Source: an uncultured Nitrospirota bacterium | GTDB lineage: Bacteria > CG2-30-53-67 | Direction: 5' to 3' | Length of the DNA: 40,525 nucleotides | NCBI GenBank assembly: GCA_947259355.1 | Contig: CAMYMF010000018.1 | Coordinates: 1-40,525, forward strand | Shown here: piece after piece, positions 27,403 through 35,586 of the stretch | Layout: the number at the start of each line of letters is the position of its first letter | Position numbering within the stretch: position 1 is the stretch's first letter | Program-made: the position numbers and the translations under genes | Notes under the pieces: model-generated | The model's database searches: none | Told to the model about the DNA's origin: nothing | The model's input: only the letters and a program-made list of their open reading frames with translations

Positions 27403-27427
27403 CGCTGTACCGCCTCGAGGCTATACT
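27399..27427 (+). promoter_or_regulatory. Promoter of the pentaheme cytochrome
   Basis: TTGACG (27399-27404), 17-bp spacer, TATACT (27422-27427), both 5/6 matches. The -35 overlaps the stop codon of the P-type ATPase. The leader is about 115 bases. Confidence 0.7.
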
Positions 27428-27547
27428 TTGGCAGATATGTGGGAGCGTGTTATCCTATTTCTCTCGCAGTCAAATCCGGTATTATCTTCTTCATCTTGGG
27501 GTGCAGGCAGGCGCAAGGCTGGCGAACCGGGCGCAAAGGAGGTCCTT

Positions 27548-29032
27548 ATGAACGTCAGAAGTCTGCTCTTGGTCTGCGTCTGTCTTCTTTTTGCTGTTTC
27601 CGAGCTTATCGCCGCCGAAGGGCCCCAGAAATACACCGGATGGGACGAAGTGCACGCCGGTCACAAGAAGGCCACGCCGGTGTGGACCCTCCCCAAAGCA
27701 ACGGCCCCTGCCAACATGATCTGGGATATCCCCTCCATGCCCGGTGAACTACGATCCGAGCAGTTCTTCACGCCCGATGTTTGCGCCGGCTGCCACGAGG
27801 AGATCTACAATCAGTGGCAGGGCTCCATGATGGGCAACGCATGGAAAGACCCGGTCTTTCTGGCCGTCTATAAGCATTACCTGGAGAAATCAAAGACAGA
27901 CCACGAGAAAGAAGAGACCGCCATGTGCTCGCGGTGCCACACCCCCGTCGGGTACGTGGCCAATGAATCGGCCAGGTACTTGACCGGCAAGCTCTCCGCC
28001 CCCGGGGAGGCCGGCATTCACTGTGATGTGTGTCACTCCGTTTCCAAGAGCGCCGGCGTGGGAAACGGCTCGTTTATTCTCGAGCCGGGCGACGCCGGGG
28101 CCGGCGAGGGTGGCACCAAGTACGGGCCCCGAGACGACTCCACATCGCCCTTTCACGGGACGCAGTATTCGGACCTCCACACACGCTCCGAGCTGTGCGG
28201 CATGTGCCATGATGTGGCCCACGCGCACAACATCATGCCCATCGAGAATACCTACACCGAATGGCGCACAAGTCCCTACAATACGGGAGACCCCAAGACC
28301 TCGACCCATTGCCAGGACTGCCACATGCGCCAGACCCCGGCTGTGGCGGCCACCGGCATCACTGAGCGGCCCGACAGTCCGGGATTCGCCGCGCCGGAGT
28401 TCATGGGCGGTAAGAAGCGTGACCACGTCTGGCAGCACTGGTTCATCGGCGGCAATGCAACGGTGCCCGAACTGCTGGGAAATCCGGAGTGGGCCAAGAT
28501 GGCCCAGGACCGCCTCGCCAAAGCCGTGACGGTCTCGGTGCAGAACGTGGAGCCTGCCAAAGCCGCGGAGATTCTCCGGTTCGAGGTTCGGGTGGACAAT
28601 GTGGGCGCGGGACACTATCTGCCGACGGGCCTGACCTACGTGCGGGAGATGTGGCTCCATGTCGAGGTGAAGGACAAGGACGGCAAGAAGCTCTATGAGT
28701 CGGGTGGCCTTGATGGCAAGGGCAATGTCGACCCCAAGGCGGTGATGTACAAGACCGTCCTCGGTGAAGGCGGCAAGGAGCGCAAACCGACCTTCTTCCT
28801 GCCGACGGCCGTGCAGGTACTCTCCGACAAACGGATCCGGCCGCTGGGCTATTCCGTCGAACCCTACGCGGTCTACCTGCCGAAGAAGGTTGACGGGCCG
28901 GTGGGGATTGAGGTGACCGTTCGGTATCGGAGTGCACCGCAGTTTCTGATCAACGATATGCTCGGAAAGGACGCGCCGGTCCTTCCGATCTTTGACATGG
29001 GGTTTGCGAAACAGACCGTCAAGGTTCGTTGA
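27548..29032 (+). CDS. Pentaheme c-type cytochrome
   Basis: 494 aa. A Sec signal peptide (MNVRSLLLVCVCLLFAVSEL, cleavage near IAA) is followed by an N-terminal region with five CXXCH heme sites: C79-H83, C127-H131, C159-H163, C217-H221 and C255-H259. Their spacing and the TPDVCAGCHEEIYNQWQGS pattern resemble the cytochrome c554/NrfB-like multiheme families. From about residue 310 the protein has no hemes and looks like a beta-sandwich (EVRVDNVGAGHYLPTGLTYV). It would shuttle electrons in the periplasm. The start has AAGGAGGT seven bases upstream. It is expressed from its own promoter and followed by a strong hairpin. The redox partner is not evident. Confidence 0.9.
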   Translation: MNVRSLLLVCVCLLFAVSELIAAEGPQKYTGWDEVHAGHKKATPVWTLPKATAPANMIWDIPSMPGELRSEQFFTPDVCAGCHEEIYNQWQGSMMGNAWKDPVFLAVYKHYLEKSKTDHEKEETAMCSRCHTPVGYVANESARYLTGKLSAPGEAGIHCDVCHSVSKSAGVGNGSFILEPGDAGAGEGGTKYGPRDDSTSPFHGTQYSDLHTRSELCGMCHDVAHAHNIMPIENTYTEWRTSPYNTGDPKTSTHCQDCHMRQTPAVAATGITERPDSPGFAAPEFMGGKKRDHVWQHWFIGGNATVPELLGNPEWAKMAQDRLAKAVTVSVQNVEPAKAAEILRFEVRVDNVGAGHYLPTGLTYVREMWLHVEVKDKDGKKLYESGGLDGKGNVDPKAVMYKTVLGEGGKERKPTFFLPTAVQVLSDKRIRPLGYSVEPYAVYLPKKVDGPVGIEVTVRYRSAPQFLINDMLGKDAPVLPIFDMGFAKQTVKVR

Positions 29033-29076
29033 GGCTCCCGAGGGGCTGAACGCAAGGTCAGCTGGATGCTGCGGAC

Positions 29077-29105
29077 GCGGCCCCGGGGAGAGACCCCGGG
29101 GCCGC
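29077..29105. terminator. Strong G/C hairpin after the cytochrome gene
   Basis: GCGGCCCCGGGG (29077-29088), loop AGAGA, CCCCGGGGCCGC (29094-29105): a 12-bp perfect stem (13 with the flanking C-G). No T tract follows, so it is either a Rho-dependent stop, an mRNA stabiliser or a block between the cytochrome and the flavoprotein. Confidence 0.5.
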
Positions 29106-29158
29106 GCTGCGGTGCCCCCGTTCATCGTATCCGTCAATGCCAGAAAAGGCAGCCGGTG

Positions 29159-30265
29159 ATGGCAGCACTCTTCGATCCCGTAACGATCCACGGCCTCCGT
29201 CTTCCCAACCGCGTCGTGCGGTCGGCCACCTATGAAAACCGGTGCGACGCCGACGGGCGGGTCACCGACGAGCTGCTTCGTTTCTACCGGAAGCTGGTGG
29301 TCAACGACATCGGGCTGGTCATCACCGGCAACGCAATCGTCCATCCTTGGGGGCTCACGGCGCCCCACGTCCTGGGCATCTGGAGCGATGAACATCTCCC
29401 GGGGCTGACCCGTCTGGCCACGGTCTTTCGGGACGCGGGGCAGGCAGGGGTGGTGCAGCTCTCCCACGGCGGGCGGCAGACGCAGCCCAAGCTCATTGAC
29501 GGCCACGACGTGCTCGCGCCCTCGGCCGTCTACTCGCGGGCCATGAAAACCACGCCCCGGGAAATGACTCTGGCCGAGATCCGGGAAGTGATCGACGATT
29601 TCGTGGCCGCAGCGGAGCGAGCCCAGAAAGCCGGATTTCAGGGTGTCCAGCTGCATGCGGCCCACGGCTACCTCCTCAGCAATTTTCTCTCTCCCTGCAC
29701 GAACCGCCGCACCGATGAGTTCGGCCAAGACACCGAGGCGCGCACCCGAATTCTCCTGGAAATTCACGATCGGATTCGCGCCCGATGTGGCTCGGAATTC
29801 CCGGTGTTGCTCAAGCTCAACGCAGAGGAGGGACTCCGCACGGGAATCGATGCGGCGGAAGCGGTCCGGATCGTGCAGGTTTTGGACAAGCGGGACTTCG
29901 CCGCCATCGAAGTCAGCGGCGGCGTCTACGAAACGGGGCTGGCCACCCGGACAAAGATCAACTCGAAAGCAGACGAAGCCTATTTCCTGCACAACGCGGA
30001 ACGCCTGCATGGGGAGACCGAGATCCCCCTCATCCTGGTCGGCGGGATCCGCTCCCCCGAACGGATCGATGAGATCCTGGCATCCGGGACGGTGGCCCTG
30101 GTCTCCATGTGTCGCCCCTTTATCCGGGAGCCCGGGCTATTGCGGCGCTGGCACGGTGGCGACCGCACCGCTGCCCGATGCATCTCCTGCAACGAATGCG
30201 TCAAGCGAATTTTCGACGGGCCCGTGCGGTGCTACCAGGAGGAGAAGGCCTCAGCCCGTACCTGA
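29159..30265 (+). CDS. Old yellow enzyme-family NADH:flavin oxidoreductase
   Basis: 368 aa. An FMN-binding TIM barrel. Signature elements are LFDPVTIHGLRLPNRVVRSA at the N-terminus, VVQLSHGGRQ, the catalytic His region VQLHAAHGYLLSNFLSP and TNRRTDEFG, then LILVGGIRSPERIDEIL and VSMCRPFIREP. A C-terminal CISCNEC pair with a third Cys could bind a cluster, as in 2,4-dienoyl-CoA reductase-type members, but no NAD-binding second domain is present. Start set at the ATG at 29159 where the family begins; an in-frame GTG lies three bases earlier. It converges with the porin gene five bases apart. The substrate is unknown. Confidence 0.88.
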   Translation: MAALFDPVTIHGLRLPNRVVRSATYENRCDADGRVTDELLRFYRKLVVNDIGLVITGNAIVHPWGLTAPHVLGIWSDEHLPGLTRLATVFRDAGQAGVVQLSHGGRQTQPKLIDGHDVLAPSAVYSRAMKTTPREMTLAEIREVIDDFVAAAERAQKAGFQGVQLHAAHGYLLSNFLSPCTNRRTDEFGQDTEARTRILLEIHDRIRARCGSEFPVLLKLNAEEGLRTGIDAAEAVRIVQVLDKRDFAAIEVSGGVYETGLATRTKINSKADEAYFLHNAERLHGETEIPLILVGGIRSPERIDEILASGTVALVSMCRPFIREPGLLRRWHGGDRTAARCISCNECVKRIFDGPVRCYQEEKASART

Positions 30266-30269
30266 GTCC

Positions 30270-31502
30270 TCAGAAGTACCACGCCAGTTCCGCCTGGATG
30301 TAATCATCCCTGCGGAAGCCGAAGAAGAGATCTTTCGGAGCCACCCGTTCAAAGGCCCGGCCCTCCACGGAGAGTTTCCAGCTACTGCCGAGGCGGCGGC
30401 TTGCCTCCAGGTTCCAGAATTGGGCCTGGCTGTGGCGGTCCAACAGCACACCGAAGAGCAGTTCCGTGCTCTGCACATCGTTGAAGACAACCCGGCAGCC
30501 GAAGGCGAGATCATCCTCAAAGGGGATCGGCGGTGCTTCGTCGCCGCGGTTGTCGTAGAGATACTCCCCCAAGACCCCCAAGTCCACGGCGGTACCGAAG
30601 ATACCGACGAAGGTATACTCAAACCCGCCGGTCAGGGCGGTGAACCGCTCTCCCAGCACGCGACGGGTCAACAGCTCCAGCTTCCAGAGCCAGTTTCCCT
30701 TGGTTGCCTGCACGTCCAGGCTCGTCTGATCCATCAGGTCATAAACGGGGACCAGCACAGGTTCCAGCGGATTGCGCAGGTCCGGAATGAGTCTCGGCTC
30801 GCGACTGGTTCCCGAGAAGTGAGCCACACCGATGTCCCAGTCACCCAGACTCTGGAACCACCGCACTGCCCAGTCCAGATGCCGGCGGCCCACCCCCGAT
30901 TCATATCGCGCCCGGTCGGTGTCGACGGGGATTAGAAAACGGAGTCGGCCGTCAGTACCGGGGAATGTTCGTTCCCGGAAAAGTGGGAGCAGGAAGAAAT
31001 CGAGCGTGCCCCAATCCCGGATGATCGCGACATTGAGCATCGGTTGGCCGAGCTTCTCCTCGGTGTCGATGTTCTCGACAAAATCGGTCTGATTGATCAC
31101 ATCGACGAGATGGAGAAACTCCGTCACACCCCAGAAGACCTTGCGGACCCCTACCCGAAGCTCCCAGCTCTGCCCCACCCGAAGCCAGGTGAGCTCCCGG
31201 ATATCGCCGTGGGTCCGCTCGTCATCCAGCTGGTCCAGCCGCAAGAAAGGAACGAAGGTGAGACTCTGCCGGCCGCCATCCCATTCCTGATAATACTCAG
31301 GCTCAACGGCCAGGGAGAGGTTCTCGTCGTGTTGGTTCGACGCCAACGGTTTCTGGGGAAAGAGCCGCAGTTCGGTCGCCACGTAGCCCGACCACCGCCC
31401 GGTCTCGGCGCCGGCTGAGCCCGTCGGCAGCCCGAGCAGCAGACAGGCCAGCAGCAGTTCCGCTGCACGGCAATTGGACGCGAGGCTCAGGATCGCTCTC
31501 AT
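30270..31502 (-). CDS. Outer-membrane beta-barrel protein (DUF1302-like)
   Basis: 410 aa. Sec signal peptide (cleavage near SAGA-E), then many amphipathic strands with aromatic girdles, and a terminal Phe (AELAWYF) that matches the outer-membrane insertion signal recognised by BamA. It is the last gene of an operon with the LolA-like protein and the RND transporter; its ATG overlaps the stop of the LolA-like gene by four bases (ATGA). RND/MMPL transporter plus LolA-like plus DUF1302-like barrel is a recurring gene set in Gram-negative bacteria. The barrel may be the outer-membrane exit or receptor for the same substrate, an inference from context. Confidence 0.8.
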   Translation of the reverse strand: MRAILSLASNCRAAELLLACLLLGLPTGSAGAETGRWSGYVATELRLFPQKPLASNQHDENLSLAVEPEYYQEWDGGRQSLTFVPFLRLDQLDDERTHGDIRELTWLRVGQSWELRVGVRKVFWGVTEFLHLVDVINQTDFVENIDTEEKLGQPMLNVAIIRDWGTLDFFLLPLFRERTFPGTDGRLRFLIPVDTDRARYESGVGRRHLDWAVRWFQSLGDWDIGVAHFSGTSREPRLIPDLRNPLEPVLVPVYDLMDQTSLDVQATKGNWLWKLELLTRRVLGERFTALTGGFEYTFVGIFGTAVDLGVLGEYLYDNRGDEAPPIPFEDDLAFGCRVVFNDVQSTELLFGVLLDRHSQAQFWNLEASRRLGSSWKLSVEGRAFERVAPKDLFFGFRRDDYIQAELAWYF

Positions 31503-32278
31503 TTGGCCCGTTTCAGACTGGTGCGGTTAAAATCGGCCACGCTGAGGCCCGTGCGAAACTGATAATTTGTCCAGCTCAGGAGGGTGCTCTTGCCGGTCTG
31601 GTGGTTGATCATGAACATCTTCCCGGCACGCCAGTACTGATCAAGATACTGCTGGTAATCGTCAAAGGTCAGCGTTTTCAGAGGATCGTTCTTGCGGTCA
31701 TAGAAGTCAATCTTCAGGGGGCGATACTCGGCCTTGTCGATCCAGACGACCTGTCGCGTGTAACCCGAATACTTGTCCACCGGGTCCCGTTCGATGACAA
31801 AGCAAACGTGTCCTTCATAGGCCTCATCGCGCAGGTAACGATAGGTGTACTTCTCCACCTCCTGGGAGGCGATGTCCTCGTAGGCGAATTCGCTTCCCAT
31901 GAAGGGGCCGGACTTGTTGCGAGAGGCGATCCGCTTGACCCGTTTCAGCGCCGGCAGATAGAGCCACTGGTCATCGGGTCCCGTTTTGTGGGAGAAAGTG
32001 AGCAGGGCCGTTCCCTGAACATCGCGGGGCCGGTCGAAAATGGTCAGGCTCTTGTCGCCATCCTCAGGGACCTCCAGGGTCCGGACGCGCATGTAGCGCA
32101 GGCTCTCTTCGCCTTGGCGGTTCTTGAGCAGCATGGTCAGCTCGGACGTGAAATCCTCAAAGCCCGTGTCCCGCCGGTCCGCTTCCACCGCGATGGCCAG
32201 CCCCTTCTCTTCAGGCGTTTCCGCCTGGAGGGTCAGGGGCAGGAGCGTGAAGCATATCAGCCACACTGTCTTTCGCAT
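31499..32278 (-). CDS. LolA-like outer membrane lipoprotein-sorting protein
   Basis: 259 aa. Signal peptide (MRKTVWLICFTLLPLTLQA-E). The mature part is the LolA-like half-barrel of the PF17131 type, recognisable by DKSLTIFDRPRDVQGTALLT, LYLPALKRVKRI and SGPFMGSEFAYEDI. Family members bind lipid or lipoprotein acyl chains in the periplasm. The start is the ATG at 32278, with GAGGAG 8 bases upstream; the in-frame TTG at 32293 overlaps the same site. The start lies 68 bases inside the RND gene in another frame, so translation is probably coupled. It sits between the transporter and the barrel. Confidence 0.85.
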   Translation of the reverse strand: MRKTVWLICFTLLPLTLQAETPEEKGLAIAVEADRRDTGFEDFTSELTMLLKNRQGEESLRYMRVRTLEVPEDGDKSLTIFDRPRDVQGTALLTFSHKTGPDDQWLYLPALKRVKRIASRNKSGPFMGSEFAYEDIASQEVEKYTYRYLRDEAYEGHVCFVIERDPVDKYSGYTRQVVWIDKAEYRPLKIDFYDRKNDPLKTLTFDDYQQYLDQYWRAGKMFMINHQTGKSTLLSWTNYQFRTGLSVADFNRTSLKRAK

Positions 32279-34562
32279 GTTGTTTCTCCTCAATCTTCAT
32301 GAGCAGGGGGGGCAGAAAGAGAAAATCCACCGTCAGGGCGATGCCGATGGTCACCGCCGTGAGCAGACCCATCCCTGCGTTAATTTCAAAGGCCGACAGG
32401 CTCAAAATGAGAAACCCCGCCATGAGCACCAGCGACGTGACCCAGAGCGCCGTCCCCACCGTGGAGAAGGCGTATCGTACGGCGTCCTGGGGCCCCAATC
32501 CCTTCTCCCGGCGGGCCCGCAGATACTTGCTCAAGAAGTGAACCGTATCGTCCACCACGATGCCGAGCGACATGCTCGCCACCACCGAAAGCGAGAGGCC
32601 GATCTGGCCGACGGTGAGCCCCCAGAGGCCGAAGGCGGTGCCGGCCGGGACCAAATTGGGAATCATGCTGGTGAAACCAATCTTTACGGAGCGCAGCGCA
32701 ACGATGAGGATCAGGGAAATGAGAATCAGCGCCAACGTGGTACCGGTCAGCATGCTCCGGATATTGCGTTTTCCGATGTGGGAGAACATCACCGAGGGAC
32801 TGGAGCCTTCCACCTGCATGGGGGCCGGTGCGTTTTCCTTGAGCCAGGCTGCCGCACGCTTTTCTAAATTGAGCAGCTGATTGCTGGAGAGGCTTTGGAG
32901 TGAAACGCTCAGCCGCGTGGCCGACTTGGCCACATTGATCTGGTTGTTGAGGTCCAGACCAAACGGGAGGGACATCTCGTAGAGCAGCAGATACTGGGCA
33001 GCCAGGTCGCGCGCATGGGGTGTGCGATACCAGGCGGGTCCATCGGCGTGCATGTTCTTGTTGAGCCGCTTCATCACATCGGTGAAACTGTTGACGTGAA
33101 TCACCTCCGGCTGCTCACGAAACCAGTTGGCAAAGGCCTCGACATGTCTCTGAAAAGCGGGGTTGCTGATGCCGCCGCTCTCCCCGGACTCCAGGGAGTA
33201 ATCGATGGAATAGATACCGGTGAGATTGGCCGTGGTGAAGTCGGTGTCTCGGCGAAACTCGATCCGCTCGTCGAAATATTTGACGAACTCGTCGTTCAGT
33301 TCATTCCGGGGGATCATCAGAATCAGAAACACCACCACCATGGACATGCCCCAGAGCAGCGGCTGCCGCCGGTGGACCACGAACTCCGCAAAGCGCTCCA
33401 TGGGGTGGACCCGTCGTGCGGCGCGGACCCGAATCCGCATGGGAAGAAGTGTCGCCAGGGCCGGCAGAAACGTGACCGACAGGACAAAGGCGATGGCAAC
33501 GCCCATGGCCACAATGTTGCCCAGATCCCGGAAGGGTGGCGCGTCACTGAAATTCATGCTCAGAAAGCCGATGGCCGTCGTCAAACTGGTCAGAAAGACC
33601 GGCTGGAAATTGACCCGCAGGCTTTCAGCCATGGCAGCCTTACGACCGGTTCCAAGACGCAAGCCCTGCAGGTATGTCAGCAGAACGTGAACGCAGTCCG
33701 CCACAGCCAGGGTCAGGATAATGGTCGGTGCCGTCGCCGAAGGCGGTGTCAATCGAATACCGAGCCATCCCGTCAATCCCATGGCCATGAGGATGGAAAA
33801 GACAATGACCAGCACCGTGCCGAGGGTGGCGGCAGGTGAGCGGAGCAGCAGGGTCAGGGCCAGGATCACCACGCCGAACATGAGCGGCACCAGGGTGCGC
33901 ATGTCCTGAACGGAGGCTTCCGAAAAGAGATGGTTCATCATGACGATGCCCGTGAGATGGACATCGAGTTCAGGATTCTCGGCGCGGACTTCGTCTGCCA
34001 GTTTTCGAGCAAAAACAACGGTTTGCGGCACCTCCCGTTCGGGCTGCTCCCCTTTGAGCTGAATGGTGACATTGACACCGGTGACGTGGGCTCTCGGCGA
34101 AATGAGGCGACTCACCAGAAGCGGCTCCTGCAGGGCGATCCCCTCGATCCGTTCCAGGTCGGCATCGGACAGAGTCAGTGGGTCCACGACCAGGTCTTCC
34201 ACGACAAGATCGTCCGCCTCGGCCCGGGTGTGCTGGAAATTGGTGATCGAATCGACGCGGATAGAGTAGGGGATCTGCCAGGCCGCCTCGGTCAGACGGG
34301 CCACGGTCTCCAGGGTTTCCCGGGTGAAGACATTGCCGTCTTTCGGCGCCAGCACAAAGAGGACGTTATCGTTCTTGGTGTAGGTATTCTGTAGTCGCTC
34401 AAAGGCCTGGAGCTGGGGATTTTCCGCGCTGAAAAAAACTCGATAGTCGGTGGTGAACTGGAGAAAACGCGCTCCGGCAGCCGCCAGAGCAACGAGAATG
34501 AGCGAGATGGTGAGAACCAGGGCTCTCCTGCGCAGAATCCATGCTGCAAAGTTCTCAACCAT
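32211..34562 (-). CDS. RND/MMPL-family transporter
   Basis: 783 aa. Two halves, each with one leading membrane helix, a large periplasmic loop, and five further helices; the first helix is at about 12-33 (LVLTISLILVALAAAGARFL). Motifs such as FTTDYRVFFSAENP, APTIILTLAVADCVHVLLTY and SLGIVVDDTVHFLSKY hold the charged helix-4 residues used for proton transport. This is the HpnN/MMPL branch that exports lipids or hydrophobic compounds. Start set at the ATG at 34562, since it begins the family N-terminus; a GGAGG is 14 bases upstream, which is long, so the ATG at 34640 cannot be fully excluded. First gene of the operon with the LolA-like protein and outer-membrane barrel. Confidence 0.85.
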   Translation of the reverse strand: MVENFAAWILRRRALVLTISLILVALAAAGARFLQFTTDYRVFFSAENPQLQAFERLQNTYTKNDNVLFVLAPKDGNVFTRETLETVARLTEAAWQIPYSIRVDSITNFQHTRAEADDLVVEDLVVDPLTLSDADLERIEGIALQEPLLVSRLISPRAHVTGVNVTIQLKGEQPEREVPQTVVFARKLADEVRAENPELDVHLTGIVMMNHLFSEASVQDMRTLVPLMFGVVILALTLLLRSPAATLGTVLVIVFSILMAMGLTGWLGIRLTPPSATAPTIILTLAVADCVHVLLTYLQGLRLGTGRKAAMAESLRVNFQPVFLTSLTTAIGFLSMNFSDAPPFRDLGNIVAMGVAIAFVLSVTFLPALATLLPMRIRVRAARRVHPMERFAEFVVHRRQPLLWGMSMVVVFLILMIPRNELNDEFVKYFDERIEFRRDTDFTTANLTGIYSIDYSLESGESGGISNPAFQRHVEAFANWFREQPEVIHVNSFTDVMKRLNKNMHADGPAWYRTPHARDLAAQYLLLYEMSLPFGLDLNNQINVAKSATRLSVSLQSLSSNQLLNLEKRAAAWLKENAPAPMQVEGSSPSVMFSHIGKRNIRSMLTGTTLALILISLILIVALRSVKIGFTSMIPNLVPAGTAFGLWGLTVGQIGLSLSVVASMSLGIVVDDTVHFLSKYLRARREKGLGPQDAVRYAFSTVGTALWVTSLVLMAGFLILSLSAFEINAGMGLLTAVTIGIALTVDFLFLPPLLMKIEEKQHAKDSVADMLHAPAPDPPGGNA

Positions 34563-34589
34563 AAGCTTTTTTTCTACCTCCGGCCACCC

Positions 34590-34619
34590 ACCGTACCGCA
34601 GGGGCTTCCTGATTGTCAA
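34590..34619 (-). promoter_or_regulatory. Promoter of the RND operon
   Basis: Minus strand TTGACA (34619-34614), 18-bp spacer, TACGGT (34595-34590). It gives a leader of about 20 bases if the ATG at 34562 is used, supporting that start over 34640. Confidence 0.5.
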
Positions 34620-34804
34620 TTCCCGTTGATTATCGAGCATATGGCCGTCCGGAGATCGTCCCAGGAGATATTTTCGCGCTGCCTCGGCACGCAGGGGGCT
34701 GCCTGCGTGGGCAAGCGGCGGATATATTTCATTTGCGGAGCCTGGAAAAATGATATAGAAAGGAACCTATACGCTCGGGACAAGAGAGGGCACCGGCCTC
34801 TCGA

Positions 34805-35452
34805 ATGGAAAGGATGTCTGTCGTGTACTGGAAACAGGTTGCCGTCGGCGGGATGGGAAACTTCGCGTATCTCTTCGGCTGTGAAAAGACCAAGGAGGCG
34901 GCGCTGGTCGATCCGGGCTTCGAGGCGAAAACCCTGCTGGCACAGGTCCAGGCCGACGGCTATCGCGTCGCCCACCTCTTCACGACCCACGGTCACTACG
35001 ACCATGTCGGGGGGCACCAGGAGGTGGCGGCGGCCACCGGTGCACGGATCATTGCACACCGACTCGAAGTGCCCATGCTGAAGGCGCAGGGGATTGGCGT
35101 GGACCTTGCGGTAAAAGATGGACAATCCGTGGCTGTGGGCACGCTCGTGGTGCAGATCATTCACACCCCTGGCCACACGCCCGGCGCCATCTGCCTGCTG
35201 GTCAATGGCGAGAAACTGATCACCGGCGACACGCTCTTTGTCGGTGACTGCGGCCGGGCCGATCTGCCCGGCGGCAGTCTGGAGGAACTCTTTGAAAGCA
35301 TCCAGAAGAAGCTCAAGACCCTTCCTGAGCGCGTGCAGGTCTATCCCGGCCACGACTACGGAGACCATCCCTTTTCAACGATTGGAGAAGAGAAGCGAAG
35401 TAATCCGGCCATGGCGTGCCGTTCTCTGGATGAATTCAGGGCCCTGCCGTGA
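34805..35452 (+). CDS. MBL-fold metallohydrolase, glyoxalase II/ETHE1-like
   Basis: 215 aa. The metal site H62-x-H64-x-D66-H67 (THGHYDHVGG) is complete, with the following HTPGHTPG, GDTLFVGDCGRADLPGG (bridging Asp) and VYPGHDYGD motifs. These are typical of hydroxyacylglutathione hydrolase and persulfide-dioxygenase-like proteins. No rhodanese domain is attached. The start could be 34805 or the ATG at 34814, and neither has a good ribosome-binding site. The gene is on its own between the divergent RND operon and the OB-fold lipoprotein gene. The substrate (thioester or persulfide) is uncertain. Confidence 0.88.
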   Translation: MERMSVVYWKQVAVGGMGNFAYLFGCEKTKEAALVDPGFEAKTLLAQVQADGYRVAHLFTTHGHYDHVGGHQEVAAATGARIIAHRLEVPMLKAQGIGVDLAVKDGQSVAVGTLVVQIIHTPGHTPGAICLLVNGEKLITGDTLFVGDCGRADLPGGSLEELFESIQKKLKTLPERVQVYPGHDYGDHPFSTIGEEKRSNPAMACRSLDEFRALP

Positions 35453-35480
35453 ATCGGATCTTCTGCAGGTGTTTTCACCG

Positions 35481-35509
35481 TGGATTCACAGCGCATAACC
35501 TGATATACT
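35481..35509 (+). promoter_or_regulatory. Promoter of the OB-fold lipoprotein
   Basis: TGGATT (35481-35486), 17-bp spacer, extended -10 TGA-TATACT (35504-35509). It lies about 80 bases before the GTG start. Confidence 0.5.
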
Positions 35510-35586
35510 GAAACCTAATTTTTTACGGACCCGTTCTTACCGTGCAGGATAAATCACCCCAAACAACCCATGTTGGAGGAGAAAAC

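Noticed and set aside
27430-27547. Cyclic-di-GMP (GEMM) riboswitch in the cytochrome leader
   Set aside because: GCGCAAAGG resembles part of it, but the conserved GCAAACC and GACGCAAAGCC segments and the tetraloop are absent.
27890-30010. A 706-codon antisense open frame over the cytochrome and flavoprotein genes
   Set aside because: It is a shadow of codon bias; both genes on the other strand have clear family motifs.
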